From: Tachypleus tridentatus
Lineage: Eukaryota > Arthropoda > Merostomata > Xiphosura > Limulidae
Length of the DNA stretch: 64,000 bases
Direction: 5' to 3'
NCBI RefSeq assembly: GCF_004210375.1
Contig: NC_134837.1
Location: 155,041,310-155,105,309 of the forward strand
Shown here: in pieces, positions 11,701-26,500 of the stretch
Numbering within the stretch: position 1 is the first letter of the stretch
How the letters are laid out: each line of letters starts with the position of its first letter
Notes under the pieces: model-generated
Told to the model about the DNA's origin: nothing
What the model saw: only the letters and a program-made list of their open reading frames with translations
Databases searched by the model: none
Position numbers and translations under genes: made by a program

Positions 11701-14700
11701 GTGTTTTCTAATCCACATCTTGCAATCTTTTCCTACAGTGTAGTTTCTTAACAGTTGGTTAAAACAACATATATTACAATTTCTTTACAAGCAATGAATT
11801 TAAAGTATTCCCATTACCTGATTCATCTGAAGCTTGGCTAGTCTTGTTTCTGTAAATAGAAGTTAATAAAAGCATTAACAGTGAAACTCTTAACAAGAAA
11901 TAATATTTCACTTATACTGATAATAAGCTTTCGTTGCATGTTTAACATAAAGTTCAAATAGAAAGTTTTATTAATAATAAAAGTAAATTATGAAAACAAT
12001 GATACAAGAAGATTTACTCTCAATTAAACACTAAATCTGTCTGTAAGTTAGCTGCTTACTTTAATAGAGAACAAAGTTAAAAACCACAAAATTTTAGCAA
12101 ACTGATATTTTTTTATGAAAAAAATCTATAATAGTATGAAAGCAAGAAATTACATGTACTCTACAGGCTTATGTTATTTTAAAGCGAAAGAGATCCCACT
12201 ATAACATATGTATAATGATGTAATAACTCCATAAAATACATTTACACCAAATATTTGAAAATATTTTTCACAAAATTTATATATTAAGTCTATTTTGAAC
12301 AGTTTCTTGGAATAACTTAGAATAAAAGTTAACTTCATTTATTATAAGTTTGGTTTGGTTTGTTTGGAATTTTGTGCAGAGCTACAGGAGAGCTAACTGC
12401 ATTAGCCATCACTAATTTAGAAGTGGCAGACCAGAGAGGGAAGGAAGCTAGTTACCACCACCCATTGTGAACTCTTGAACCACTCTTCTACTATCAAATA
12501 ATGAGATTGCCCAAACATTATAATGCTCCCATGGGGCATTGATGGGACAAGATTTGAATCTGCAACCCTCAGATTGCAAGTCAAAGCCCTAACCATGCCA
12601 GGCCCACTTACTAAAAGAGAAAAAGTGTTAAAAAGCATTCATAAAATTTATTAATCACAACATTTCAGAAATATTTGTAGGAATACACTTAAGCATAATG
12701 ACTGTGTAAACAGACATTACATACTTAAGAAAAAAATTCTTCTATGCAAACAAACTTGATATTACATATTGAATAAAATAATTCTTCTGAACAGTAAACT
12801 TTGACATCACATACTCAAAGAAAACGTTCTCTAGTAGTGGGCTTCAATACTTGTACAGCCACAAAATCCTTAAAATCTAAAATGTATGAAGTAAACAAGT
12901 TTCAAACCTAATGTTAGACTTTGGTGGTTCCTTCTGTTTATTTATCATACATTTGTTCTTGCTTGCTTTGTTAACAGTGGACATTTCATATTCTTTTCCT
13001 ATGTTTACCTCTTCTACAGGAACCACTGAATCAGATGAAGTTTCCAATTTGTCTTGGGAATGGAAATATCCATGACTGGAATTTTTGGCTAATTAAGAAA
13101 AACCAAAAAACATTCATATATACACTCACACATGATGCTTCTGGTGTTCATGTTGAACTTAAACATACTGAAGTAACTTATAACTTTTCTGTTCTTTTGT
13201 TGCAGGATTAATTTAATACTATCTTCTGGTTTAATGTTACACTTATTACTATTATAACATTTATTACTAAGTTTTGGAAATGTACTAATTAAATGATAAA
13301 ACTAAAACCTAAGTCTAAATTCACTTGAAAAAAAAACACTGATAGTCATAGTGACTAATTATTGATTATTTTACTGGTCACTACACAAAATGTAATAGTC
13401 ATTGTATGATGCATGTTCACTCTTAATTCTTAATAAACCAGGAAACATACAACTCATTATGAAAAATGCAATAACTCACAGAAGACCTTTCCTGTACAGC
13501 AAACATAAATACCACTTGACTGCTGAATGTAATCTTTAACAGACTACAGCTTGCGAGCTTATGAAATTTTAGTGAAATTTTGTTAGGCTAAGTTCAGAAG
13601 CTTCTAGTTTTTACATTATAGCTACTTCTGTTAATAAATATATAACATTAGATATAAAATACATATATAAAACATGGATATGTAGTACTTGCTACATAAC
13701 AGAGCTCTTCTGCACTTTAGATGTTCTTCCATATGTCTCATTTAGTCATGCAAATTTGGATGTTTAAAAAAAATTGTATAACTTTCTAAAATGCATTTTA
13801 AAACAAAAAAACATAACAGTTACCAGAATAGAATATTCTCAAACTACTATAATCTATCCAACCTTCTAAGTTAGCTATAAACAGGTTGGAAAAATTTATT
13901 TAGCAATCAGAGCACCAAGATATGATCACCACATATGAAGTTATTCTGCTAATGATTTATAGCAGGAAAAGTAAATTGTAAGGTTCATGAAGAAAATGTG
14001 ACATCTAAACAAATTAAAAAGTTAAATATTCAAATTTTATATTATCGCTCGTCATTATGTGGAGTTAGTTTTTATAATTAATCGTAAACTCAGCAACCTA
14101 TTTTTGAGGTAGAAATTTCTGAAGTATAGAAATTGGAAATTAGATGAATCACATGACACAGTAAAATGAAGACTGAGAATTTTCTTTTTTTAAATTAAAT
14201 TTAAAAGTAGTTAATATGTGTACATTAAAATAGCTGCCCCTCAAGCAGATTTTGTAATTGGTCAAAACAACCATCAGCTTTCATTCCTGCCAGTCAAAAT
14301 TCTCTGTTTGGTATTTACTGGTTATCAGTAATGCTGTATATTAAACAGGTACTCACACAAGATTGTTTATACAGTCTACATGAATCTCTTGTATGCTCTA
14401 ATATTTAGCATACCTACTTGCATCACATAGAAGGTATCACTTATAAATTATTTACTAAACCAAATGAGTGGCTTTAACTCTATCTCACTGGGTAAGTCTA
14501 ACTGCATGTCACACTCATTTAGTGTATTAATCTGAAAATGTAATTAAACTACTTTATGTTTATGTTATACTTATTAATATAGCATAAAATCATGAATAAT
14601 AATCCATATATTAATAGTATACAAGATTTACGTTCTCGGCTTTACAAGGTAATATTTTAAAAATTCCCGAATTCCCTCAGTGTGAGAAATATGACATTTT

Positions 14701-17700
14701 CTTTAGGAATCCTTCATTCTCAATTCTATTCACCACTCTTCCACCAAGTACAAAATTTAATGTAAATTACTTACAATAACATCACCATTGCTCAGACACA
14801 CTATAATTTTTATGTTGTTCAATTCTGTTTGCTTACAGAGCCATCAAATAGAAATTCAGACCATTCTTGCCACACCCACACGTCACATCCTCTCTTCCAA
14901 GATTTGTTAACAGTTTTTTCTCACATTTAATTCTACATCATGTATAATCAACATAAAGCCAAAGTTTTCATCTATTAAATGAAGTATTATATTACATTGT
15001 TTTCTGAACAGAGAATTTGCAATTCCTCAATTAGTACAAGTTCCATTCCAATAAAATTTTAGATATATATTGTTACAAATTTAAAACTACTTAGGATAAA
15101 CAAATGTAATTTCATATTACAATTTGAAGTAATTCTAGGATGAAACATATGACAATTTAAATTTCTTTTTTTCAATGGTGATGAGGTCAGTCACTGACTG
15201 ACCACATTAATAGTTAGGGTAGCTAAGATAACAAATAAAATATAGTTTTACTGAAAACAATTTAGGAAATCATAGAGATTACACAAATGATATTTGTGAG
15301 TTTGGGAGAAGAATAATAATTTTATCATGAAATGAAAATCACTTCACTCTTGAACTAACAGCAAAACAAATCTTAAGTATAAATACTTCTCTAAAAAAAA
15401 TCTGTTTTTCATGTACAAAAAACTTGTAATACTTACTAAAAGTCCAACATATTTTGTGAAAAAACACATAGTGCATTAAAAGTTATAGTATACATACTTA
15501 ATGTATGCAACTATGTATACAAGGTTGTGTACTTTTCCCATTGTGAAATGGTTAACTCAAAATTCTCCACAATATTTTACTTGCCACCAGTACTCAGCAG
15601 AGAAAAAATTAAATGTAAAGTGTTCAAATGTCACAAATAAATATATGATAAAGAAGCACTAAAATAATGTTAAAAAAAAAACAATACCCTATTACCCAAG
15701 TGCTTTCAAAAAACAGACTTTTCTTCTTCAAGGGTAAATTGATAATTAATAATATTCAGGATATTTTAAACTTCAGGTAAAAGTGGTCCAAGTTATGAAA
15801 AATATTAATCATTACACTACATAATATAAATTTTGTTCCTGGTTAGTATGTTGTTTCTTAATTGCTTATGTTGTAAAAGTACAGAAAATGGCCATTATTC
15901 CCTTCAAACTTTGCTTTTGTGACCTGGATAATGAAATTTAGAAATTAACCTATTTTCTATGTAAAAACAGGCAGATTTGCACATTTTCATTTACATAAGG
16001 TCTGAATATCTAAAATATCCTGTTTAAAAGTGAGTAGCTTTTCAAGATTTATGGTCCAATGAAGACACCAGCTTTGATCTTTGCCTCAGACAGTTTAGGG
16101 AAGAAGTCTCGAAGGTACTTGAAGGCTGCAGACTCCTTATCAAGAGCTGTGACAAATTGTTTCATAAGACCCAATTTTATGTACAATGATGGGAACAACA
16201 CCCTTTGGAGGTCCACTAGTACCTACCCACAGAGAACTCGGTCCATTGTGGCCAGTGCTTCCTGTTGTAGTGCAATGCAGTATCCCTGCTGTCTCAAAGG
16301 CAAAGATAACAGGCTTCTGGATGAGCTATCAATGAAAAGGTCACTTGTTTGGGTTACAAGCAATTCAAATTGCCTCACACAGACTGGATACACTGTGGCA
16401 GAAGCAGAGCTCATCTTGATGAGTGTAGAAGCTTCCTCTGACTTGTGACTTGCACACTTTTGTCTAACAAATCCCACTCCTTAAGCCTAGATGTCAAAAG
16501 CTTGGAATTCGACTTTGTTAGACCTAGGTAGATTTCTGATCAAGTCATTGAGGTCTCTTTGGCTGAAATAGTATGGATTTCTCTCACTAGCTGTACCTCT
16601 GAAATTGTTATATGGATCTTCAACATCTACCTCCTCTTCCATAACATTCTAGAAAGTTCTTGAAAATTCTTGTAAGTTTGAGAAAATTCTCTATCAGCTA
16701 CTCAGCACTGAATCTACATGGAATGTTCTGGAGAATGGGTAAATTTGAAAATTTCATTACCTAGGTCACAAAAGCAAAGCTTGAAGAGAAAAATAGGTCT
16801 TTTCCATTTATTTTAGTCATAAGCAACTGGGAAATTAAACATTCTGCCCAGAAACAAGAAAAAGTAAAAATTTTGTTACATAGTGTTATACTAACTATAG
16901 GACCAGTTTCAAATACTCATCAGACATTTTTATATCTTAACTCCCATTCCAACAGTGGTATTAACAATAATCTGGAAGAAAAGTCTGACAAGAATTCAAA
17001 CTGCAAGTGAATATTTTTCAAATTAATATTAAAAGGAAATTAGAGCAACGCTATTCCATTTTAATAGCTCATCATAAAAATATTTTAATGCAAAAACAGT
17101 TTTCTAAAATCTCCGAGAATCTCAGTAGTACCTCCTATCAATAACACCATATTTCTGCCGACTTACTAAGCATATTATAATTTTCTAACAATTTATATAT
17201 AAATAAACAGGAATGTAGTGCTAACAGTTACATTAATTACAATAAAAGAAATTACACTTAAAACCTGAAAGAGAAGATCATTAACTTCTATCAAGTATTT
17301 CAATTTCTCTTGAAAATCTTTCCTTAATAACTCTTTCTTGTATTTGTTTCAGTGTTTGGCTAAGTCACAGCATTAAATCAAATTACATGCAGTAAGATAT
17401 CAAGCAGTTATGAAAATAATATTTATTTTTTTGTGTGTGTTGGCTCTATTAATTTAAATTGTATAACAACAGGTTAAATTAGTATTCATACTTTCCTGAA
17501 TTAAACAGCTAAATTCAACTGTTTAATTGAAATGTGTTAATGAGAACAATTTGGAAAAAATCTTATATATGCAAGTTATTCTAACTTGGGAAAGCAGTCA
17601 CCTTCCCCCAACTGTCTGCAGGCAGTAAAGCGTGATATAAATGTAGGATGTTGCGGGCTTGAGCACCCACATCTCGCTTTACTAATTTCTAATTTTCTTA

Positions 17701-20700
17701 TGTGAGACTATCAAATTGGAGGCTAAGACTAATAGACAGTGTATCCCCACTGCAATGCGAGTCCTACTTCATCTGTCACTTCCAAAACCTAGGAAACATT
17801 TTATAATCCCATGTTATAGCTTGTACCTTATGATAGTGTTTTTGTTTTGTTTTTTGATGTGCAGTATATTTTTTTAAAATTTTGTAAAAAAATTTCATGT
17901 TAATGTGTTTTAGTTTATGGCTTGAAAATTTTATGGTTATCATATATATATATTTGTTTATTTTTTGAGTTTTGTGCAAAGCTACACAAGAGCTATTTGC
18001 ATTAGCTGTCCCTAATTTTCCTAGAGGGAAAGCAGCTAGTCATCACCACCCACTGCCAAATCTTGAGCTACTCTTTTACCAACTAACAGTGGGATTGACT
18101 GTCACATTATAATGCCCCCACACAAACAGAATAATTCACAATTGCTTATCTGAAACGAACAACAACTGAACAGTAGGAACAATAATAAAAAGAAAATTTA
18201 TAAATCTTTGATGTTTTGTTTAAGATATAAAAACTTCTATTAGTCCTTTAACTGCATTATTCCTTCAAAATAATTATGCCATGTAAGATCCCTCAAACTT
18301 TGTTAAATGTTAAGTGTTTTAATCTTGTGTAAGTGTTAAAAAATATATTTGTCCATTAATCAATTTCCATCACAATCATTAAACATCACTATATTTCTTG
18401 TTTTTCATGTATATGTTTTTACAAATTAGGAACTTAATAAGTTAGATTTTGTAGAAGAATGAAAATAACTCTTCACAAAATATTCTTGCAAGCAGCTCAT
18501 GCATTGCATCATTCAATGTGGTAATGTAAGCAATGCATTCAATGAGTGATTTAATATTTGTATGGTAGAATTATAAGACATATTTCAAACAACAAAATAA
18601 AGAAGAAACAGATATACATTTTTGGGAGCTTTATGCTTTTACAATAAATGACTGTAGTTTTCTGTTACAATCTGCAGTCATTTAAATTTATTTCATATTT
18701 ATTTTATGGCAGCTAGAAGGCTGGTCAAATTGACTGAGTTTATACAGTTAGAGTATAGAAAGTAACAGATAAAATAAAGTTTTACTAAAAATGCATTTGA
18801 TATTTATTTAGAAGGTTGAGTTTGTTTAAATGAAATTTGAGAATTTTCAAATAAATAAAAGTATTTTTAATCTTAAAATGAAAGTCACTTTGCACTCAGA
18901 GCAGTCAACACTCTGATACCTTATATTCATAGACAAATTTTTAGTAACAATATTTAATTTAAAAAATTTGATTTTCTTGATACAAAAACAAGTAATACTT
19001 ACTTACAACTTGCCAAATTTCATGAAAATAAACAAAATATATTAGAGAAACTGTGATGAGTGTTTTGTAGTTACAGGGTCAGTCATAACGACCAACACTG
19101 TATGGAAGGAGTTAATTGCTATAAAAATTAGCACGTATACATTCTTTTCAAAACATAAAATTAAAAAGATTTTTTACAATAGGAAAAGCAGCCAGTTTAT
19201 CAAACTTACATTTTTGTGTTTGTTTATTGAAGAGTGACATAACATTTGCTTGTTTCTGTTTCAGCTGAGAAGTAGACTTTGACTGGAGTTTCTGTGATAA
19301 AAATAAGGAAGAATATCTACTGATAAAAATTAATTTCACATATATATAAATCAAGACCTTTTGATAAGAAATTCAAGGTGACTTTACAATAAACCCCCAT
19401 ATTTAAACCAACTACATCTTTAAACAGTTTTCATCCATTAAGGGAATAAGATTTCAAAGATATTTCAAGGATTGCAAACTATAATCATAAAAGTAAATAT
19501 TAAATCTATCCTTAAAAAAGCTAAGCAAACATTATCTATTTTGGACAACACTCACTGTAATGTTGCTGTGAAGTACTTAATGCAATATATCGTGACATGC
19601 AGTAATGTATTTAATATTAGATTCAGAAATTGCACGTTTCTGCAATATTAATATTAAAAAAATTAAATTGTATAAGACAATGTTCATCTATCACTGAAAT
19701 ATACTAAAGTCATTAAAAGTACCAAGTAGACTTCTCAATAAAAAATCTTTTTTTTAGGTAGTTCACTATAGTTATTATACAATAAAGTCACAGAAATAAC
19801 AGTTAACCAAGTTCTTTAGAGAACTGAACACATTTCAAAAACTATTTAAATATATCTGGAAAAAAAAATAAAGCATGTTAGGGTCACTTCTCTTTATCAA
19901 AAATCATTAAGAGCACTAAAATGTAAATCAAATAAGGAAAAAATACATAAAACAATCAAGACATCATTGGAAAGTCAGAATGAAGAAAGTCAAAAGAACA
20001 GATAATGCATAAATTAAAAGCTAATTCACCATAAATTATTCACACCCTAAAAATATTTATCCTTTTAATGTCCCATTCCTATTATATTTTTAAATGGAAG
20101 AAAATTTATAACACCTCAATAAATTGATTTATCTCAACATCATGTAACAAAACAATTGCAATTAAAAAATTCTCTACTGTAGCAGCACACTAGATCATTG
20201 GTCATTGTAATCTCACTGTATGGGCATTTTTTCACATCTTCCAAATTTTGTGGATGAGTAAAAAAAAACACTCCATAGCCACAGCAAAAATGTACTATTT
20301 CCTAATCTGTAGATATTATCACTAATAAATGGACATAGTATCAATTTACTTTTTAAAAATGCCTTTTGACTAAAGTAATATTGCCAATATCTTGTAAGTA
20401 CATTCAAAGAATAGTTGCATGATTCACCACAAAGACTGGTTTTATTAAAATCACTAATCTTGAATTGTTGTGACAGAAAGAGAGAAGAAATAATGCTAGT
20501 TTGAGAGAAAACTACCTTGTAATCTTGTTTATACATTCCTTAATAAATCTTATGTTTCTTTATATTTTTTAAATTTAAAACCAACTTTTAGAGCATAATA
20601 ATTCCTGATACCAGGGGATAAACTTGTGCTTCACATATCATTTATTTATTAAAATTATCTGACTACTGATACATTGGTTAGGAAAAACATATTTTTGTTT

Positions 20701-23466
20701 AAAAAGATATAGATAGGACTGAATCTTCAATCTCCTACCTGTGAAGTGTATACTGTGCCCTACAAGCTAAAATAGTGTTTGTTTGTTTTTTGCATCTGCA
20801 TTATTAAGTGGAATACTATATATAAGACAAAAATATATTTTAACTAGATAAATCCTTTAAATAACACCATTGCAGTATTATGTAGTTGTACATGAACAAA
20901 ACAAAAAACCTATAAGCAGGAAATGGAGAAGTTTTATTCAGATTTAAAGAGTAAAAACATGCACTGACAATAAATGAAATATATCTCTGTATACAACATT
21001 TTTCATATAAATTCTTTGTACATATGGTTAACTACCATCTTTGACTAAAATCTTGAGATTTTTCTTCATTGAACTTTTCATAGTGGTTTAAAAATAGGGA
21101 ATTTTTAAAATTATGATATCAAGTGTAAAAATCAACTGTCTTTAGTTGTTGCTGTTTCATTTAATTTTCTGTTTGTTTCTCAACAGTAACAACTTTGTTA
21201 ATACTTAACAAAGCATGAAGTTCATAACCACCAATAACTAAAATAAAATAACAGTAACATTTTTATTCTCCTAGTAGGTAAACTCATTCTTTCTTAATGA
21301 AGAGTATTTGGAGTTTAGGCTTAATTGTTGATTTTAAAGAACCTTTATTGAAATAGCTCAAAGTGTATAATATTTATAAATACTGAATATTTTAAAATTA
21401 TGGTAGCAAGTTTAAAAATCAACTGTTGTCATATTTTTGTTTTTTTAAATTTCTTGTGTTTGTGTGTATATATAGATATATTTTACATATGTATATCATT
21501 TGAAACCTGTAATTATTTTATTTTGCACAGCATGTTAGCTGTAAAGCAGTGACTACTGAGATTAACTGCTGTATATTATAAAGTGGGTAAACTTGTTCTT
21601 CATGCAAAGCATATTTAAACTTTAAACTTAATTGTTGATTTTAAGTACTTGTTTGATTTTTTTTTAGAACTAATAGCATTGCATTACTTATAAGACAGAA
21701 AGGTAAAGAGCTAACTTATTGTGTTTCCTTGCATGTTCATGATACTGAATTAATTGTCTTTAATGTTCTAAATATCATGGTTCTGCACTCATTTAAATGT
21801 GAATGTGCAAGAGTAAATTAGGCAATAGGAATATTGGAGTTCCCTGTCAGCTAGCATACATACATGCAATGAATGACTGACATATGTTGTTCTTTTAATT
21901 ATATTGATAGGATTTCTTTTATAGTCACCACGCATTTTTGAAATCAAAGATCTAAACTAATACACCTTTGAGACCTATCATCAGTGCTATAAACTCAACT
22001 TGCCATCAACTAGCCACCTTCCTGGTACCTATCTTATCTCCACTATAAGAAAATACCAAACATCACATTCCAAACTCAACAGATTTCACAGAATACATCA
22101 AATCCCAAGATATTCTGGTCAGTTTTAACACCACAGGCCTATTTACTAATTTTCTAAATTCTAAAACCTTTCATATCACCAAACAACTACTGAACAACTC
22201 TCTACCACACAAAACTAGCATGAAGACAGGCACCATCATGGACCTAACAACTATTTGCCTACAATCAACTAATTTCCAGTAAAACAAGAAATTCTATGTA
22301 CAAACAGATAGTCTAGCTATGGTGTCACCACTCTTTCCAATCCTAGCAGCAATCCAAGAGCCCTTTCATCCACATGTATAAACCCAAGTATCTACAAATA
22401 TGAAGTTCACAACACATTTGTTATTTAACCCCATGGTCATGAAAACTTACCAGACTTCTTAGAATATCTTAGTTCTATAAACAAAGGAATCTACTTTGCC
22501 AAGAAAATAGAGGAACAAAACAGTTTACCATTTCTTGAAAAACTCATCAACAGACAAGAGAGAAGAATCACCACAACTGCATTCAGAAAACTAATCCATA
22601 CAAAGATATACCTACACTTGGTATAATCCACTGTCTAAATAAGAAAGCAGAAAACATTTGAGATGAGACATCCACTAAAACAGAGCACAAAAGATTGTAG
22701 TATTTTAAATATAATGGTTACTCCTACTCCATCAAAAACTCCCCGAAGAAGACAAGAGAAAGGAAAAACTAGGAAAATACCACTACGACTACCATTTACT
22801 TCCCTTGCCTGCAAAGTTTCAGTGAAAATCTCAGGCACATAGCCAAGAGATTCATACAATGTTCAGTGGAAATCCTATAAGGTTTCAATATTCATTCTTG
22901 CGAGAAACCAATAGAAATCTACCAATGAGACACAAAAATGTCATTTATGAAATTTTTTGTTCCTGCAGTGAAACATACATTGGAGAAATGAAAAGACTCA
23001 CAACAAGAATAAAAGTATAAAGACAATACAAGACTCATGAAAACACAAACTTCAGCCATTGCAGAACATACCATGTCAACTGGACACAAAATAAATTGGT
23101 AAAAAACGTCAATAATTGACACAGACAAATTCAGGAAGACAAGAAAATTAATGAATCATTTTACATTAACACAAGAAGATCTTCACAAAAACGATTTCAG
23201 ATTAAAGGTAAGTAACCTGTGGCTATCATTGGTTGAATTTACAGGAAGTCTCTCCATCAATCAGAAAGACAGATAAACCAACCAATTATAACATGCTCTC
23301 CACAAACCATAAGAATACTATAAAGATCAACTGCAATATATATACACTGACATGAAGATAAAAAGCAAAAAAAACTTTTAAAACATTATCCTCTACACTT
23401 CTCTTTCTACAATAGGTAGTTGCTATCCACTGAACTGTTTCATCACAATATATATATATATGTATA

Positions 23467-23507
<41 letters not shown>

Positions 23508-26500
23508 ATCACACCTTTTTTTCTTGCTTTTTATTCTGTTTTGTGTTGTTAATTTCATTCTTGTTCAAGCTTTCTTCTGTTTCTTTCTTTTCAAGCTTTT
23601 CATTCTCCCTTGCATCGTTTTCTGTTTCACTTTCAATACTTGGACTGTTACTTTCACCTAAAGACTATAATAAATATAAAACACTCACCACAGTCAATAA
23701 TATTTATATGCTTATTACTTGCAGATCTGCTATATGTCATTATTTATCAAAAACAAGTATACACTGACTCAATCATTCCATCTTTTGAAATATGTTTTTT
23801 GAAGTAACTGGATACCAACATGTATATTTACTCCAACATAAATAAACTGATATTATTTTCAGAAAAACCACTGGTTTACTTCACGTAACTGACAAAGACA
23901 TGTATTTGTGTGATAGTGGTTGTAACGTACATGAAACTCTTTTAAATATAACATTGTAAAATATTGCACTAATGATTGTCATTTAACTACTTAAGAATTC
24001 TTGTGTTTATACTTTTAACTATGCTCCTAAGTACTGATACTATAATTTCAGTGAACTTAAAGTAACTGAAATATTTTTATTTTATTTTTTACTTAACTAG
24101 AAAATGTTATTATAATTAACATCTGCAACATTTAAATAAACTCATTTTCAAATCATTTTAATTTTGCAATAAACTAAACAATTAAAACAACAATAAAATC
24201 CACATAAATGCTCAACATGATATAAAGATAAATTAAATGTTATAACAAATAAAAGCAAAAATTAAAAACATTGCTTTTATGACAAAATATTTTTTGATGT
24301 TTACTTTATAATCTCTAAAAATATAAGACAGCATTACAACTACCTCCACATTTCACTTTAATATTTCAATTGGATTTGAATCATTCAATTTCTCAATTAA
24401 AACAACAATAAGTTATGTATGCAAAGCTTCATTCTTTGTCCAAAAATAATGAGCATATTTTACCTTTGGTTTAGCAGTAGACACACTTCCATCATTTTTA
24501 GATGAAATTGGGCTTGACCGTATGACCTTCTCTGCTTGAGACTGTTTTTCTAATACTTTAATAGGTCTTATTCCACAAAGCCTGTAGGTTATATAACATA
24601 TTTAACATCTTCTATTCACCCATATCAAAGGGTAATAGTTTTCTATAACAATCAAATCTAGTTTTTTCTTTCTAAATACAGTCCACCACTTGTAGTATTT
24701 TACAAAACAAAGAAATAAATAATTACTCCTACAGTGCTTTTAAATAACAAAACCAACAAAAATGATTGTACTACATGTTTAATAGAATTTTTCAAATAAA
24801 CTAACAGCTTTAAAATGCCCATTTGTCTTTGATGATATTTTTCATATTGTATATTTTTCTGAATGATTTTGTAATAAGATAGATACAAATTTAAAATATA
24901 TGTAATATTGCGAAACTCCAAACTATCAGTCATAAACTAATGACAATTATATTAACCCTACAACGAAATGGCCCAGTGAATTTATATGACACCCTTATTG
25001 CCTATATACCATATTATTAATGTAGTTCACATTTTAAGAAATATGTTGAGACAATAAAAAGGGTAATCAACCTGTAACTCAACCTTTAGTACTAATGACA
25101 AATCACACCAAATAATGTTTTCTTCAAAAGCCTGCATGTGAACATGTACAAGGTATAATATGAGTTTGCAAAGCCACACGTCTTGAGAGTCTGGGATTAC
25201 GACTGTAAACACTACTTGCATGAAGCACACCCAAATTCTATGGTCAATAAATTACTTACATTTGCTAATGATACATGTTAAGATTTTGGGTGTTGCTGGC
25301 TGTAAAAAGGATAATTAGATGGGAATAACCTCAACATTGTCAGAGAAGATATGGACCTTGGTGTACTGATTGATAGTCTCTTAAGTCATCCAAGCAATGT
25401 GCTGTGCTAATGGTATGGCAAATAAGATTATGGGTTGTATCTACGGAAATATTGAATATAAGACTAAAGAGATTATAAAGTCACTGGTTACACCACATAC
25501 GGAGTAGTGTGTTCAATCTTCGGCTCCTTACCTTGGGATGGGCACTGATTGTTGAAAATGGTTCGGGAAGGGCTACTAAGATGGAAAGGTTGAAATCTCT
25601 AAAACTGTTTTCTATTAAAAAAAGAAGAGTTAGGGGGAATCTGACTGAGGTGTTTAAGATTGTAAAGAAAATTTATAGCGCTGATACATATTTTTTTCAT
25701 ACTTAACAATGATAATAGTAGGATTAGGGGATATAAATGTAAATTTTGGCAGGGTAGGAGTCATCTTCATATAAAACAGTTTTATTTATCGAACCGAGTA
25801 GTTGGCCTTTGGAATGAGTTGCCTTTGGGTGTTGTAGAGGCAGTAAGTATAAGAGAAAACCCAGCTATTGGAAATGCTAAATGTATAGTGCATCTAGGTG
25901 CATACATGATTGGCCTTCTCCAGCCCAACACTAGGTAACATCAAGAAATCCAGTTACTGGGCTACAGTAGGAGGAGGATCCTCTCCATTGTGACCTCAAC
26001 CCTAGTGAGAAAAAATGGGAATTTAACATCTGAACTGCAACTGAAAATGATTATACTGGTTGGTCCTTCACCAATTCAGCACCAGAACACCCAAGAAACT
26101 GACATTCATGTAGCAGCAGGAGGGTAAAAAGCTGGCCAGAGGGGTGAACTGTACAACACAAACAGAACAACAATGCCCTACTCTCTACCGAGCAGAATTA
26201 GTCACACTCAGAAGACAGCCTCTAACAACATTCCACTAGAAAAAAAAAAAGGGGGGTGAAAGCATACTGAGGAGCCCAAAGGAGCACATCACTATAAGAG
26301 TCATGAAGAGTTACTGAATTACATTGAAAATTCAATTAAACCACTTTATTATTAATATATTTTAATGCAATTGGCATTATCAATTATGTTATAATTCAAA
26401 TTATTTTTCTTTTATATAAAAAGAAATATCCAAAACTGTATTTATAACTTCAGTTTTAAGGTCAGGTGACACACTTGCAGCTAAAATTATCTTCCATTTC

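Larger units (their letters stand above)
13089..19209 (-). other. POLD3 intron 8
   Basis: A 6.1-kb GT-AG intron. It holds CACTA-type copy A (15815-16885) and a truncated SINE (17953-18122). A GC-richer stretch at about 17590-17770 looks repeat-derived, but I cannot name it. The rest is unremarkable AT-rich sequence. Confidence 0.65.
19292..23514 (-). other. POLD3 intron 7
   Basis: A 4.2-kb GT-AG intron. It contains a diverged direct repeat at 21.1-21.65 kb, a plus-strand Penelope-like relic at 21.95-23.3 kb and a CA/TG microsatellite next to the donor. The part at 19.3-21.0 kb shows nothing recognisable; the minus-strand frame at 20213-20536 is not similar to anything I know. Confidence 0.65.

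Noticed and set aside
16059-16448. 129-codon plus-strand ORF
   Set aside because: It is antisense to the CACTA-type transposase relic; the minus strand carries the family motifs.
23441-23506. CA repeat as a possible CRISPR-like array
   Set aside because: It is a simple dinucleotide microsatellite without spacers; no CRISPR array occurs in the window.
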